Shown here in pieces: positions 1 to 5,825 of a stretch of DNA of 5,934 nucleotides. The notes beneath the pieces were generated by a model. The model was not told the DNA's origin and did not search any database. It saw only the letters and a program-made list of their open reading frames with translations. Positions within the stretch are counted from its first letter, which is position 1. Every line of letters begins with the position of its first letter. Origin of the DNA: Candidatus Poseidoniales archaeon (GTDB lineage: Archaea > Thermoplasmatota > Poseidoniia > MGIII > CG-Epi1); the NCBI GenBank assembly GCA_015658585.1, contig DQOP01000093.1:1-5934 (forward strand). Reading direction: 5' to 3'. Made by a program: the position numbers and the translations under genes.

Positions 1-195
1 AAAGTAGAGCAGCACCCGGCGTCCGCGCAAATCTTCCAGCGCAACAGGTGGGCCGGAAAGGGCAGGAAGCCGAAATGATGGTGCAGGTGTTTGTTGCGAA
101 AGCAAGTTTCGCCCCTGCCATGCTGTCACCGCCAGAAAAATGGCGAGGATCAGCACCACGTTCAGTAGCCAGCGTTTCCAGTTTCCAAAAGCCAT
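1..195 (-). CDS. N-terminal part of a membrane-anchored thioredoxin-like (redoxin) protein, partial
   Basis: Sixty-five codons are visible, starting at the ATG complementary to 193-195 and running off the left edge. The protein begins with a short basic stretch (MAFGNWKRW), then a hydrophobic helix at about residues 10-25 with no lipobox cysteine. This looks like a signal anchor that leaves the rest in the periplasm. Residues 37-65 (TPAPSFRLPALSG, then VALEDLRGRRVLLYF) have the layout of the AhpC/TSA-TlpA-ScsD fold, where an 'apdF.Lp.l.G..v.L.dlrGk.vLlyF' strand pair leads into the CxxC active site. That site would lie just outside the window, so redox activity cannot be confirmed. A Shine-Dalgarno-like AGGGG (complement of 200-204) sits about 4 bases before the ATG and supports this start. 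The gene diverges from the ATP-grasp fragment across about 58 bases. The likely role is periplasmic thiol-disulfide exchange; the family call is from motif memory. Confidence 0.72.
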   Translation of the reverse strand, partial: MAFGNWKRWLLNVVLILAIFLAVTAWQGRNLLSQQTPAPSFRLPALSGPPVALEDLRGRRVLLYF

Positions 196-253
196 CGTGC
201 CCCTGTAGAATATATAACGTTGCCGCGCTGTCCTGCCTTCTCTTAATGTCGCT

Positions 254-608
254 ATGCAGGTCTCCGTCTTGCTGTGCGAGGTCAGCTGCATCTCCATGTC
301 TTGTCGACGAACGAACAACAGGCCGACTGGAAGAGCAAGGACTGCCTTACCGGGAATGGATGCTGGATGAAGGGACGGTTTCTTTCGGTGATGCACCGCC
401 GGAGGGGGTGTTTTATAACCGCATGAGAGCTTCCTCACACACCCACGGACATCGCTATTCGCCTGAGCTAACCCTGCCCACTCTCCACTGGCTGGAACGG
501 AACGGGCGCAGGGTTCTTGACGACCATCGTGCTTTGCATTTGGAAGTCAGAAAGCTTGCCCAGTACCGTGCTCTAATATGGACCAAAGGAATATTCAAAC
601 AGCCATAA
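254..608 (+). pseudogene. 5' fragment of a RimK/glutathione-synthase-like ATP-grasp protein, frameshifted and truncated
   Basis: From about 300 the frame of base 246 reads a recognisable ATP-grasp N-terminus: RLEEQGLPYREWMLDEG, then PPEGVFYNRMRASSHTHGH, then LHWLERNGRRVLDDHRA and LEVRKLAQYRAL. I recall this order from alpha-L-glutamate-ligase/RimK-like proteins, which go on to a far longer ATP-grasp domain with the ATP- and Mg-binding residues. That domain is absent here. Similarity stops at about base 574; the last ten codons (IWTKGIFKQP) lie in A+T-rich sequence and look like read-through. The expected first strand appears in another frame, as ATG at 254 giving MQVSVLLCE. Removing one base near 278-284 would join it to SAASPCLVDERTTGRLEEQ. 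An alternative in-frame start is ATG 246, but its peptide (MSLCRSPSCCAR) looks non-coding. No clear ribosome-binding site precedes either start. The fragment cannot make a working enzyme. Confidence 0.62.
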
Positions 609-793
609 ATCCAAACCAATTCCAACACCAAATAATAAATAATTTAATTTAGTCTCTATATCTATAATTCTTGTACTATCTAATGATGATAGTTTTGTCT
701 TTTCCTCTTCCGTCAAAAATCCTTGTAAGAAAGGATCTGATGAAATTTGCGAACTATTATTTCATTTAAAATATATGAATCAACATTTTTCAT
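573..793 (-). pseudogene. A+T-rich segment with remnants of an unidentified minus-strand gene
   Basis: This fills the gap between the ATP-grasp fragment and the RND stop codon. Bases 601-780 are only 26% G+C by count (47/180), unlike either neighbour. On the minus strand an ATG (791-793), preceded by a weak GGAAG, opens 26 codons beginning MKNVDSYILNEIIVRKFHQI and closing at 713-715. In another frame a reading frame without an ATG runs from 761 to a stop at 573-575. It encodes 62 residues with an acidic-basic stretch (FLTEEEKTKLSSLDST) and a hydrophobic segment (LLFGVGIGLDLWLF). Both pieces look protein-like. Joined by a frameshift near 730-745 they would form one protein of about 70 residues, which ends close to the composition break. 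I do not recognise the family. It could also be non-coding A+T-rich sequence. Confidence 0.35.
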
Positions 794-811
794 ACTTCCA
801 GAAGTCCCTGT

Positions 812-3800
812 TCAAGAAACCGAAACGGGGCCAATTTTTTGTTCATTCGCAGCAGAAGCCTGTTTCACACTTCTGGGGAACCACTGTTCTGCAAGAAGGT
901 AAACTACAGGTATCAGAAAAAGTGTAATAAAAGTTGAGCTGGCCAGACCCCCTATGACGACTTTAGCCATCGAAGACTGGGCCTCACTTCCCTCACCCAG
1001 ACCAATAGCCAAAGGCAGCATCGCCAATACCGTCGTCATCGCAGTCATCAGGATGGGTCGGAGACGATATCTTCCGGCTAATAGAATAGCTTCTTGGATA
1101 TTCTTACCCCCTTCTCGGAATTCCTGATTGATTTGGTCAACCAGTAAAATGGCATTGTTCACGACAATCCCCCCAAGCATAATACAGCCGATCCAAGATT
1201 GAATATTAAAGGTGTCTTTGGTGAGAAAGAGCATCACCAGCACACCAATGGCTGCAACAGGGACACTGAACAAAACCACCAGTGGATCTCTCAAAGATTC
1301 GTAAAGACAGGCCATGACCATGTAAATGAGCATTACCGATAATATCAGCGCGAACACCAGTTCTCTAAAGGCTTCCTGCTGGGCCTCATAATCACCGGTA
1401 AAGACCACATTGAAATCATCAGGAATAGGCAGATTAGCGATAGCCCCCCTGATATCATCAATGACCAGATTTATATCACGTCCGGATACACTGACCGATA
1501 TGGTAGTCACACGTTCCTGGTTCAATCTTGAAATCTCCAAAGGTGCCTGAGCAGATACAGGTTTCGCTACATTCTTCAGAGAGATTGGTTGTCTTTCTGA
1601 ATTCAACAAAGTCTGGTTCATCAATCTCTCAAGGGTAAGGGGGTGGCTATCTTCGACCTTGAGCATGATGTCATACTCGTTGCCTGAATCCCGGAAGGTT
1701 CCCCCTGAAACTCCTGCAAGAAAAGCCTGTAGGGTCTCAGCAATATCCGAAATCGAGACTCCCAGATCTGCTGCCCTTCCTCGATCTATTTCAATAAGGC
1801 GTTCGGGACTTTTTTCTCCTCTGCTTGCCCGCACATAACCCACTCCGGGAATTTCTCTGATCCGACTCTGAATTTCCCGACTGAGTTGAGAGGCCGCATC
1901 AAGATCGTAGCCTCTGAGTTCTATCTGAACCCGCTCACCGCCTCCTTGACCTATTCTGAACAGAAACAATCCCCTTCCAGCCCTGGAACGAACTTTTACT
2001 CCAGGTATTCCTGCCAGTTTCTTCCCGAGAGAAGAGGCTATCTGATCGCTTGTACGGGTTCTCTGATCAGCTGGGACAAGAGCGACCCGCATGTTCCCCT
2101 GATGGGACCCGCGAGACCTCCAACTGCTTCCCCCCATAGAAGTGATGATGTTTTCAGCCTCGGGTACTCCGTCTTTGACCAGGGATTCAACTAAATTGAA
2201 TTTTTCCTTGAGTGCATCCAGGTGAGTCCCGGTATCCATTTCCACGCTAACCCGGACTTCACCCTGGTCGGCGGAAGGCATGAATTCCTTACCAATCAAT
2301 GGATATAGGGCTAGGCTTGAAGAGAATAAAACAAGGACCAGAGCCAGTGTCTTCTTGGGAGCATTGAGGGCGGATGAAAGTAGTTCTGCATAACTCTCCT
2401 GAAGCCAGGAGCGCGTATTTTCGGCCTGTTTTATCTTTCTAAGGGCTTTGGCAGCAAACATGGGAATAACGCTGAGTGCGACAATAAGGGAGCACAACAA
2501 AGAAAAGCCTATAACAAATGCAAGTTGGCTGAACATGATACCTGAGATACCCCGCACAAAAAGAAGGGGCAGGAATATCACCATGGTCGTGAACGTACTG
2601 GCAATGATTGCCGGAGTAACTTCTTTGCTTCCTCTTATTGCAGAATCCTTGGCATCCATTCCTGACTGTCGATGACGGTAGATATTTTCTAGAACTACGA
2701 TCGCATTATCTACGATCAACCCGACACCAATGGCGAGACCCCCAAGGCTCATGAGATTCAGAGTCATCCCTGAAGTCTGGACAGGGATGAAAGTGGCTAT
2801 TATCGAAATCGGAATGGCCGTAGCGATGATAGCGGTACTGCGGGCATTCCTTAAAAAAAGAAGGAGGATCAAGATGGCAAAAAGTCCCCCATAGGCTGCG
2901 GATCTTGCCACATTTGTAATGGAATTCTCAATGAAACGGGAAGTATCTATCAGAGGTATCACTTTGAGTTGAGGCAGGTCTTTGGTAATACGTTCCAGTT
3001 CTGCCAATACCGACTTGGCCACGTTGACAGTATTTGCTCCTGATTGTTTTCTTACCGCAATGCGGATTCCAGGCTCGCCGTTAATCCTTATAACCCTTGT
3101 ATTTTGGGTCTTATTCAAAGTGATTCTTGCAATTTCACCAAGAAAGATCGGAGACCGATCACGGACAGCAACAAGCGTGTTTCGAATATCCTCAATCCGT
3201 GAGAATTCGCCGGCTGCTCTGACAATCAAGTCATAGTTGCCCTGACGGATAGATCCTATGGGAAGATTGATGTTCTGTTTTTTCAAGGCATTGATGACTT
3301 CTTTGACTTCAATTCCTAGGGACCGCAATTTGTCTGCATTCATAAGCACCTGAACCTCTTGAGAAGATCCCCCCCAAATGTCCAGTGCAGCAACTCCGTT
3401 TTGCTTTTCGATGCGGTAGCGCAACTGGTTTTCTACAAGAAGTTGGGTTTCAATCGGATCCAGATCACTGGTGGCACCGAGGATCAGAACTGGAAATTGG
3501 GCAAGGTCGAATTTTCTTAGAGTCGGACGACTGGCTCCGCCTGGAAGACTGCTTACAATTCGATCAAGCCGATCGCGGATGTCATTGGCTGCTTCATCCA
3601 GGTTGGTTCCCCAGGCAAAGGAGATCCTGACCGAACTAGAACCCTCGCTGGAATTGGAGGAGACCGATTCTGCTCCGGGCACTGCACTCAGGGCTTGTTC
3701 AATCCTTATAGAAATCAGTTTTTCAACCTCTTCTGGTCCGGCTCCCGGGTATTTTGTAACGACACTCAAAGTTGGATAAGTTATTTCGGGCATGAGGTCG

Positions 3801-3901
3801 ATGGGTAAGCGACTCAACGAAATGCTGCCCAGGACCATAATGATCATTGTTGCCATCGTAACAAACACCGGACGATGGACTGAGAAATTTGAGAAATTCA
3901 T
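812..3901 (-). CDS. RND multidrug efflux transporter (HAE1 / AcrB-like inner-membrane pump)
   Basis: A 1029-residue protein of normal RND length with no break. It would be the proton-driven inner-membrane pump of a tripartite exporter. The N-terminus (SNFSVHRPVFVTM, then LSRLPIDLMPEITYPTLSV) is typical of the family and fixes the start; GAAAAGGAC lies directly before the ATG. Twelve helices fall at about residues 11-29, 336-350, 357-374, 385-406, 432-450, 461-484, 518-535, 848-868, 874-894, 902-922, 950-968 and 979-1003, with large periplasmic loops at 30-335 and 536-847. In helix 4 the motif GLIVDNAIVVLEN keeps D398 (AcrB D407), but D408 is N399. In helix 10, VVNNAILLVDQ puts N915 where AcrB has K940. 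T953 matches T978. G392 occupies the position of the extra helix-4 aspartate of CzcA-type metal pumps, which argues for organic substrates. The gene follows its adaptor in one transcription unit. The substrate cannot be read from the sequence. Confidence 0.95.
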   Translation of the reverse strand: MNFSNFSVHRPVFVTMATMIIMVLGSISLSRLPIDLMPEITYPTLSVVTKYPGAGPEEVEKLISIRIEQALSAVPGAESVSSNSSEGSSSVRISFAWGTNLDEAANDIRDRLDRIVSSLPGGASRPTLRKFDLAQFPVLILGATSDLDPIETQLLVENQLRYRIEKQNGVAALDIWGGSSQEVQVLMNADKLRSLGIEVKEVINALKKQNINLPIGSIRQGNYDLIVRAAGEFSRIEDIRNTLVAVRDRSPIFLGEIARITLNKTQNTRVIRINGEPGIRIAVRKQSGANTVNVAKSVLAELERITKDLPQLKVIPLIDTSRFIENSITNVARSAAYGGLFAILILLLFLRNARSTAIIATAIPISIIATFIPVQTSGMTLNLMSLGGLAIGVGLIVDNAIVVLENIYRHRQSGMDAKDSAIRGSKEVTPAIIASTFTTMVIFLPLLFVRGISGIMFSQLAFVIGFSLLCSLIVALSVIPMFAAKALRKIKQAENTRSWLQESYAELLSSALNAPKKTLALVLVLFSSSLALYPLIGKEFMPSADQGEVRVSVEMDTGTHLDALKEKFNLVESLVKDGVPEAENIITSMGGSSWRSRGSHQGNMRVALVPADQRTRTSDQIASSLGKKLAGIPGVKVRSRAGRGLFLFRIGQGGGERVQIELRGYDLDAASQLSREIQSRIREIPGVGYVRASRGEKSPERLIEIDRGRAADLGVSISDIAETLQAFLAGVSGGTFRDSGNEYDIMLKVEDSHPLTLERLMNQTLLNSERQPISLKNVAKPVSAQAPLEISRLNQERVTTISVSVSGRDINLVIDDIRGAIANLPIPDDFNVVFTGDYEAQQEAFRELVFALILSVMLIYMVMACLYESLRDPLVVLFSVPVAAIGVLVMLFLTKDTFNIQSWIGCIMLGGIVVNNAILLVDQINQEFREGGKNIQEAILLAGRYRLRPILMTAMTTVLAMLPLAIGLGEGSEAQSSMAKVVIGGLASSTFITLFLIPVVYLLAEQWFPRSVKQASAANEQKIGPVSVS

Positions 3902-3987
3902 GTCCTTTTCAATTCTGTCTCAATGCAACTTGATGATTTTGATGTATTCAAAGGGACATCAGCAGTCCGGCAAGATATTGTTTCCAT
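3898..3987 (-). CDS. Possible 29-residue linker ORF between adaptor and pump, translationally coupled
   Basis: The 89 bases between the adaptor stop (3991-3993) and the pump start (3901) contain no stop in the adaptor's own frame. An ATG at 3985-3987 lies three bases after the adaptor TGA and opens 29 codons (METISCRTAD... ending ELKRT). Its TGA overlaps the pump's ATG as ATGA at 3898-3901. This can be read as a small coupling ORF, as a lost C-terminal extension of the adaptor, or as chance. Thirty open codons are expected by chance about one time in four. The composition, with two cysteines and many Ser/Thr, resembles no domain I know and differs from the Gly/Lys/Trp tail before it. Treat it as a candidate only. 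Confidence 0.25.
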   Translation of the reverse strand: METISCRTADVPLNTSKSSSCIETELKRT

Positions 3988-3990
3988 CTT

Positions 3991-5448
3991 TCAACCCTGG
4001 CTGTCCCGTTTCCCACTTTCCTGGTTAGCCTTTTTTCCTTTCCAGTTTTCTTTGCCTCCCTCTCCTCCTTTGCTGCCCTTCCAGCTGCCTTTTAGCTTAT
4101 CCACACCTTTTTTACCTTGCCACTCGCCCTTTTTCGCAGCTACTTCTTGACGATCTTTTCGTTGGCTCTTTCCCTCTGCTCCGCTTTTACGGCCCTTCCA
4201 TTTACCATTCCCTTCGCCTCCTCCTTGACTTCCTTTCCAACCCTGACCTCCACCTCTTTTTGATCCAGAGGCGGCTTTACCCTGCTCTGCTATCATGATT
4301 GGGCTGCCATCGCGAAGAAGGTGATGTCCCAGTGTAACTACGAATCCTTTGATATCCGGCTCACGGATTTCCATCCAATCATTCTCAACAATTCCAGGCT
4401 TTATCTTCACAAACGAGACTTTACTCGATTCATTATCGGCGAGGTAGATGCCTTTACCTTTACGGTTAATCACTGCCGCAACAGGCACCGCAGGCACTTT
4501 TTTTCTGAATTCTATCTCGACGTTGACCCTTACAAACATGCCAGGTTTCAAGATTCCTTCAGGATTTGGAACCAATACTTCCACACGTGCCTCACGTGAA
4601 TTTTCCCTCAGGAAAGGAGCAATTCTAAGAATAGTTCCCGAAAACTTTCTTTCCGGCAGGGAATCAACACTGATCTCTGCGGAAAGTCCTCGTCGAAGCT
4701 TGAAGTAATCCATTTCGGTTACAGAAACCACTGCAGTAAGATTGTAGATATTGAGGATGGATAAAATGGGAGTGTTCGCATTTAACAATGCACCCGGGTC
4801 TACAAATGTCTCACCTACGATTCGCTTGGGAGTATCGCCCTCCCAGTCAACAGAAATCTTCGTGTAGGACAAACGTATCTTTGTAGCCTCTAGGCTGGAA
4901 ATTCTCTCGAGCAGACTTGATCGTGCCATCTTTAAATTGGCTAATCTTGTAGCATATTGGGACTTGGCATTTTCCTGCTGGATCTGTGTTATGAGCCCCC
5001 GGCCGAAAAGATCCTTCTGTCTTTTATACTCACGCTCTGACTGCTCGAATGCTTCTTGGGAAGCTTCTAGATATGACTCAGCAGTTTTCATAGCGGCTCC
5101 TGCCATCCTGGTTTGCTGAATAGCTTCAGCGTCATCCAGTTTGGCTAGGACTTTACCCTTCTCAACTTCATCACCCATCTCAACAAAAAGTTTTTCAAGC
5201 CTTCCGCCAACTTTCGGAGCAACCAAATAACGTGATTCCGGTTCGAGTGTACCAGTCAGAATCACACGGTCCCTCATATCCCTCAGCTGAACCTTCTCCA
5301 CTTCAACTGCTACAGGGGCATTGCGCAAACCCCCACCCCATCCTCCCTTACGGTTGTTTTTCTCCTTTTGAGAACGTTCGTATACCTGCCAACCAACTAA
5401 AGCAACTAAAACCAGTAATGAAACTCCCAGGAATATGAATTTTTTCAT
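3991..5448 (-). CDS. RND periplasmic adaptor (membrane fusion protein, HlyD/AcrA-like) with repeat-rich cationic tail
   Basis: A 485-residue adaptor that would bridge the RND pump to an outer-membrane channel. Residues 1-21 form an N-terminal anchor after MKK with no lipobox cysteine, so the protein is probably membrane-tethered rather than a lipoprotein. A Gly-rich linker follows (GGWGGG, 35-40). The first half of the lipoyl domain is at about 74-106 (VAPKVGGRLEKLFVEMGDEV, then GKVLAKLDD). A coiled-coil hairpin spans about 107-193, including YKRQKDLFGRGLIT at the tip. The second lipoyl half is at 194-232 (LSYTKISVDWEGDT..., then FVDPGALL), a beta-barrel at about 236-312 (with GILKPGMFVRV) and a membrane-proximal domain at 313-388. 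Residues 389-485 are extra to the usual fold, which ends near 390. They are Gly/Lys-rich, with 26 K/R against 10 D/E and five tryptophans. AAAGGG 8 bases upstream supports the start. The adaptor is first in the operon. Confidence 0.93.
   Translation of the reverse strand: MKKFIFLGVSLLVLVALVGWQVYERSQKEKNNRKGGWGGGLRNAPVAVEVEKVQLRDMRDRVILTGTLEPESRYLVAPKVGGRLEKLFVEMGDEVEKGKVLAKLDDAEAIQQTRMAGAAMKTAESYLEASQEAFEQSEREYKRQKDLFGRGLITQIQQENAKSQYATRLANLKMARSSLLERISSLEATKIRLSYTKISVDWEGDTPKRIVGETFVDPGALLNANTPILSILNIYNLTAVVSVTEMDYFKLRRGLSAEISVDSLPERKFSGTILRIAPFLRENSREARVEVLVPNPEGILKPGMFVRVNVEIEFRKKVPAVPVAAVINRKGKGIYLADNESSKVSFVKIKPGIVENDWMEIREPDIKGFVVTLGHHLLRDGSPIMIAEQGKAASGSKRGGGQGWKGSQGGGEGNGKWKGRKSGAEGKSQRKDRQEVAAKKGEWQGKKGVDKLKGSWKGSKGGEGGKENWKGKKANQESGKRDSQG
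4018..4251 (-). repeat. Six tandem 39-bp units encoding a 13-residue Trp-Lys-Gly repeat
   Basis: In the adaptor tail, tryptophans fall at residues 404, 417, 443, 456 and 469, an exact spacing of 13 with one position skipped (residue 430 is Arg). Aligned on the Trp, units read QGWKGSQGG, GKWKGRKSG, (SQRKDRQEV, degenerate), GEWQGKKGV, GSWKGSKGG and ENWKGKKAN. The consensus is about x-W-K-G-x-K-G-G. Codons differ freely between units (AAA/AAG, GGA/GGC/GGT), so the protein pattern is kept better than the DNA. This suggests old repeats retained at the protein level rather than a recent duplication. Confidence 0.75.
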
Positions 5449-5456
5449 GTTTAAAG

Positions 5457-5462
5457 CCCTTT
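5457..5462 (-). promoter_or_regulatory. Ribosome-binding site of the adaptor gene
   Basis: AAAGGG on the minus strand, with 8 bases between it and the ATG at 5446-5448. It decides the adaptor start and lies inside the 33-base strip left between the gene and the insertion-sequence end. Confidence 0.6.
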
Positions 5463-5481
5463 ATTGGCTGCGAAGTATGGA

Positions 5482-5519
5482 TGACTTTCCCCCTTTAAGT
5501 GGTCCAGTTTGAATGTTAG
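5482..5519. repeat. Terminal inverted repeat of the IS remnant (single copy)
   Basis: The plus strand reads TGACTTTCCCCC, then TTTAAGTGGTCCAGTTTG, ending at TTAG. A TGA start, a run of C and the 'GTGGTCCAGTTT' core resemble IS3-family ends as I remember them. The partner end is outside the window or deleted, so the inverted-repeat status is inferred from resemblance and from its place just past the transposase stop. Confidence 0.5.
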
Positions 5520-5537
5520 TTTATCATAATCATTGGA

Positions 5538-5621
5538 TCACTTGCAACTATGATTAGGAGCAGGAGATTTCCAATTCAAAGAACTGTGAGGCCTCAAAGT
5601 ATTGTAGAATATATAGGAAAA
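5538..5621 (-). pseudogene. C-terminal fragment of an IS3-family transposase (DDE integrase core)
   Basis: Twenty-seven codons between two stops read FSYIFYNTLRPHSSLNWKSP and then APNHSCK. The segment YNTLRPHSSL followed by a short P-x-AP stretch is the hallmark C-terminus of IS3-type and related integrase-core transposases (usually 'YNt.RPHSaLgyrpPAPe'). The catalytic DDE residues and the rest of the orfB product are missing upstream, where a stop (5622-5624) and unrelated sequence follow. The stop at 5538-5540 is about 18 bases inside the terminal repeat, a normal layout for the right end of these elements. Confidence 0.72.
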
Positions 5622-5734
5622 TCAAAACGAGGCTCCTCTTCAGTTAAATCAGAACCTATTTTGGTTTGTTCTTTATCGTAAACTTCCCATTGTGATGTGA
5701 GCCACAATTGCAGCGACTTGTCTGGAAGAGACTC
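5594..5734 (-). pseudogene. Short open frame overlapping the helix-turn-helix ORF, probably a frameshifted continuation
   Basis: Forty-six codons without an ATG, following a stop at 5735-5737. The text looks protein-like and charged: LQLWLTSQWEVYDKEQTK, then SDLTEEEPRFDF. It then runs into the IS remnant and stops at 5594-5596. It overlaps the end of the helix-turn-helix frame. A frameshift near 5690 would join the helix-turn-helix (ending AHITMG) to EVYDKEQ as one longer protein cut off by the insertion sequence. I do not recognise the family. The alternative is chance coding. Confidence 0.3.
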
Positions 5735-5825
5735 CTAGGTATTCTGCAACAGTTTTTGATTCAACACCCTGATGGAGTAAATCCTTAATTTTATTTTTTT
5801 GTTCATCTGTTAGCTGTTTTACCAT
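5673..5825 (-). CDS. Small helix-turn-helix protein (50 residues), or the helix-turn-helix part of a broken gene
   Basis: The ORF starts at the ATG complementary to 5823-5825, with an in-frame stop (TGA) a few codons upstream, and ends at TAA 5673-5675. The protein is a near-complete helix-turn-helix: helix 1 TDEQKNKIKDLLHQG (about residues 6-20), helix 2 ESKTVAEYLG (22-31), turn VSS, recognition helix RQVAAIVAHITMG (35-47). The pattern 'G.s..tVAeyLGVS.rqVaaI.AH.TMG' is like the sigma-region-4-type helix-turn-helix found in regulators and in DNA-binding domains of larger proteins. There is no Shine-Dalgarno sequence. The start overlaps the stop of the upstream frame by 7 bases, so expression would need translational coupling. 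The shortness, the overlapping open frames and the nearby IS make a decayed larger gene as likely as a free-standing regulator. Confidence 0.5.
   Translation of the reverse strand: MVKQLTDEQKNKIKDLLHQGVESKTVAEYLGVSSRQVAAIVAHITMGSLR

Larger units (their letters stand above)
5482..5621 (-). mobile_element. Right-end remnant of an IS3-type insertion sequence
   Basis: This combines a TGAC... terminus at 5482 with a C-terminal transposase tail reading toward that terminus. Both have the arrangement found at the right end of an IS3-family element. The inner limit is uncertain: transposase-like sequence is lost above about 5612, where the coding frames of a different gene begin. No second end and no target duplication can be seen in the window, so the element is truncated and cannot move by itself. 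It is transcribed in the same direction as the efflux operon. Confidence 0.6.

Noticed and set aside
48..245. Upstream part of the long plus-strand frame (MGRKGQEAEMM...) as coding
   Set aside because: It lies antisense to the redoxin gene (1-195), which has a clear signal anchor and fold motif. The Cys/Ser/Pro-rich text is a shadow.
794..805. Perfect ACTTC/GAAGT inverted repeat just after the pump stop, as a terminator
   Set aside because: The loop would be only two bases and no T-run follows on the minus strand. No convincing intrinsic terminator was found for the operon.
812..3901. Heavy-metal (CusA/CzcA-type) RND pump
   Set aside because: The extra helix-4 aspartate position of metal pumps is G392 and no methionine-pair pattern is evident. 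HAE1 fits better.
4030..4260. CRISPR-like or non-coding tandem repeat in the C/T-rich stretch
   Set aside because: The units are not identical in DNA and have no spacers. The 39-base period is explained by the 13-residue protein repeat.
1886..5438. Several plus-strand ORFs of 60-100 codons across the operon
   Set aside because: All are antisense to the pump or adaptor genes, have no recognisable motif or ribosome-binding site, and are explained as shadows.
5523..5547. TTGCAA and TATGAT on the minus strand as an outward promoter from the IS end
   Set aside because: TATGAT is a fair -10, but TTGCAA lies only 13 bases upstream and nothing at 16-18 bases resembles a -35. Too weak to annotate.
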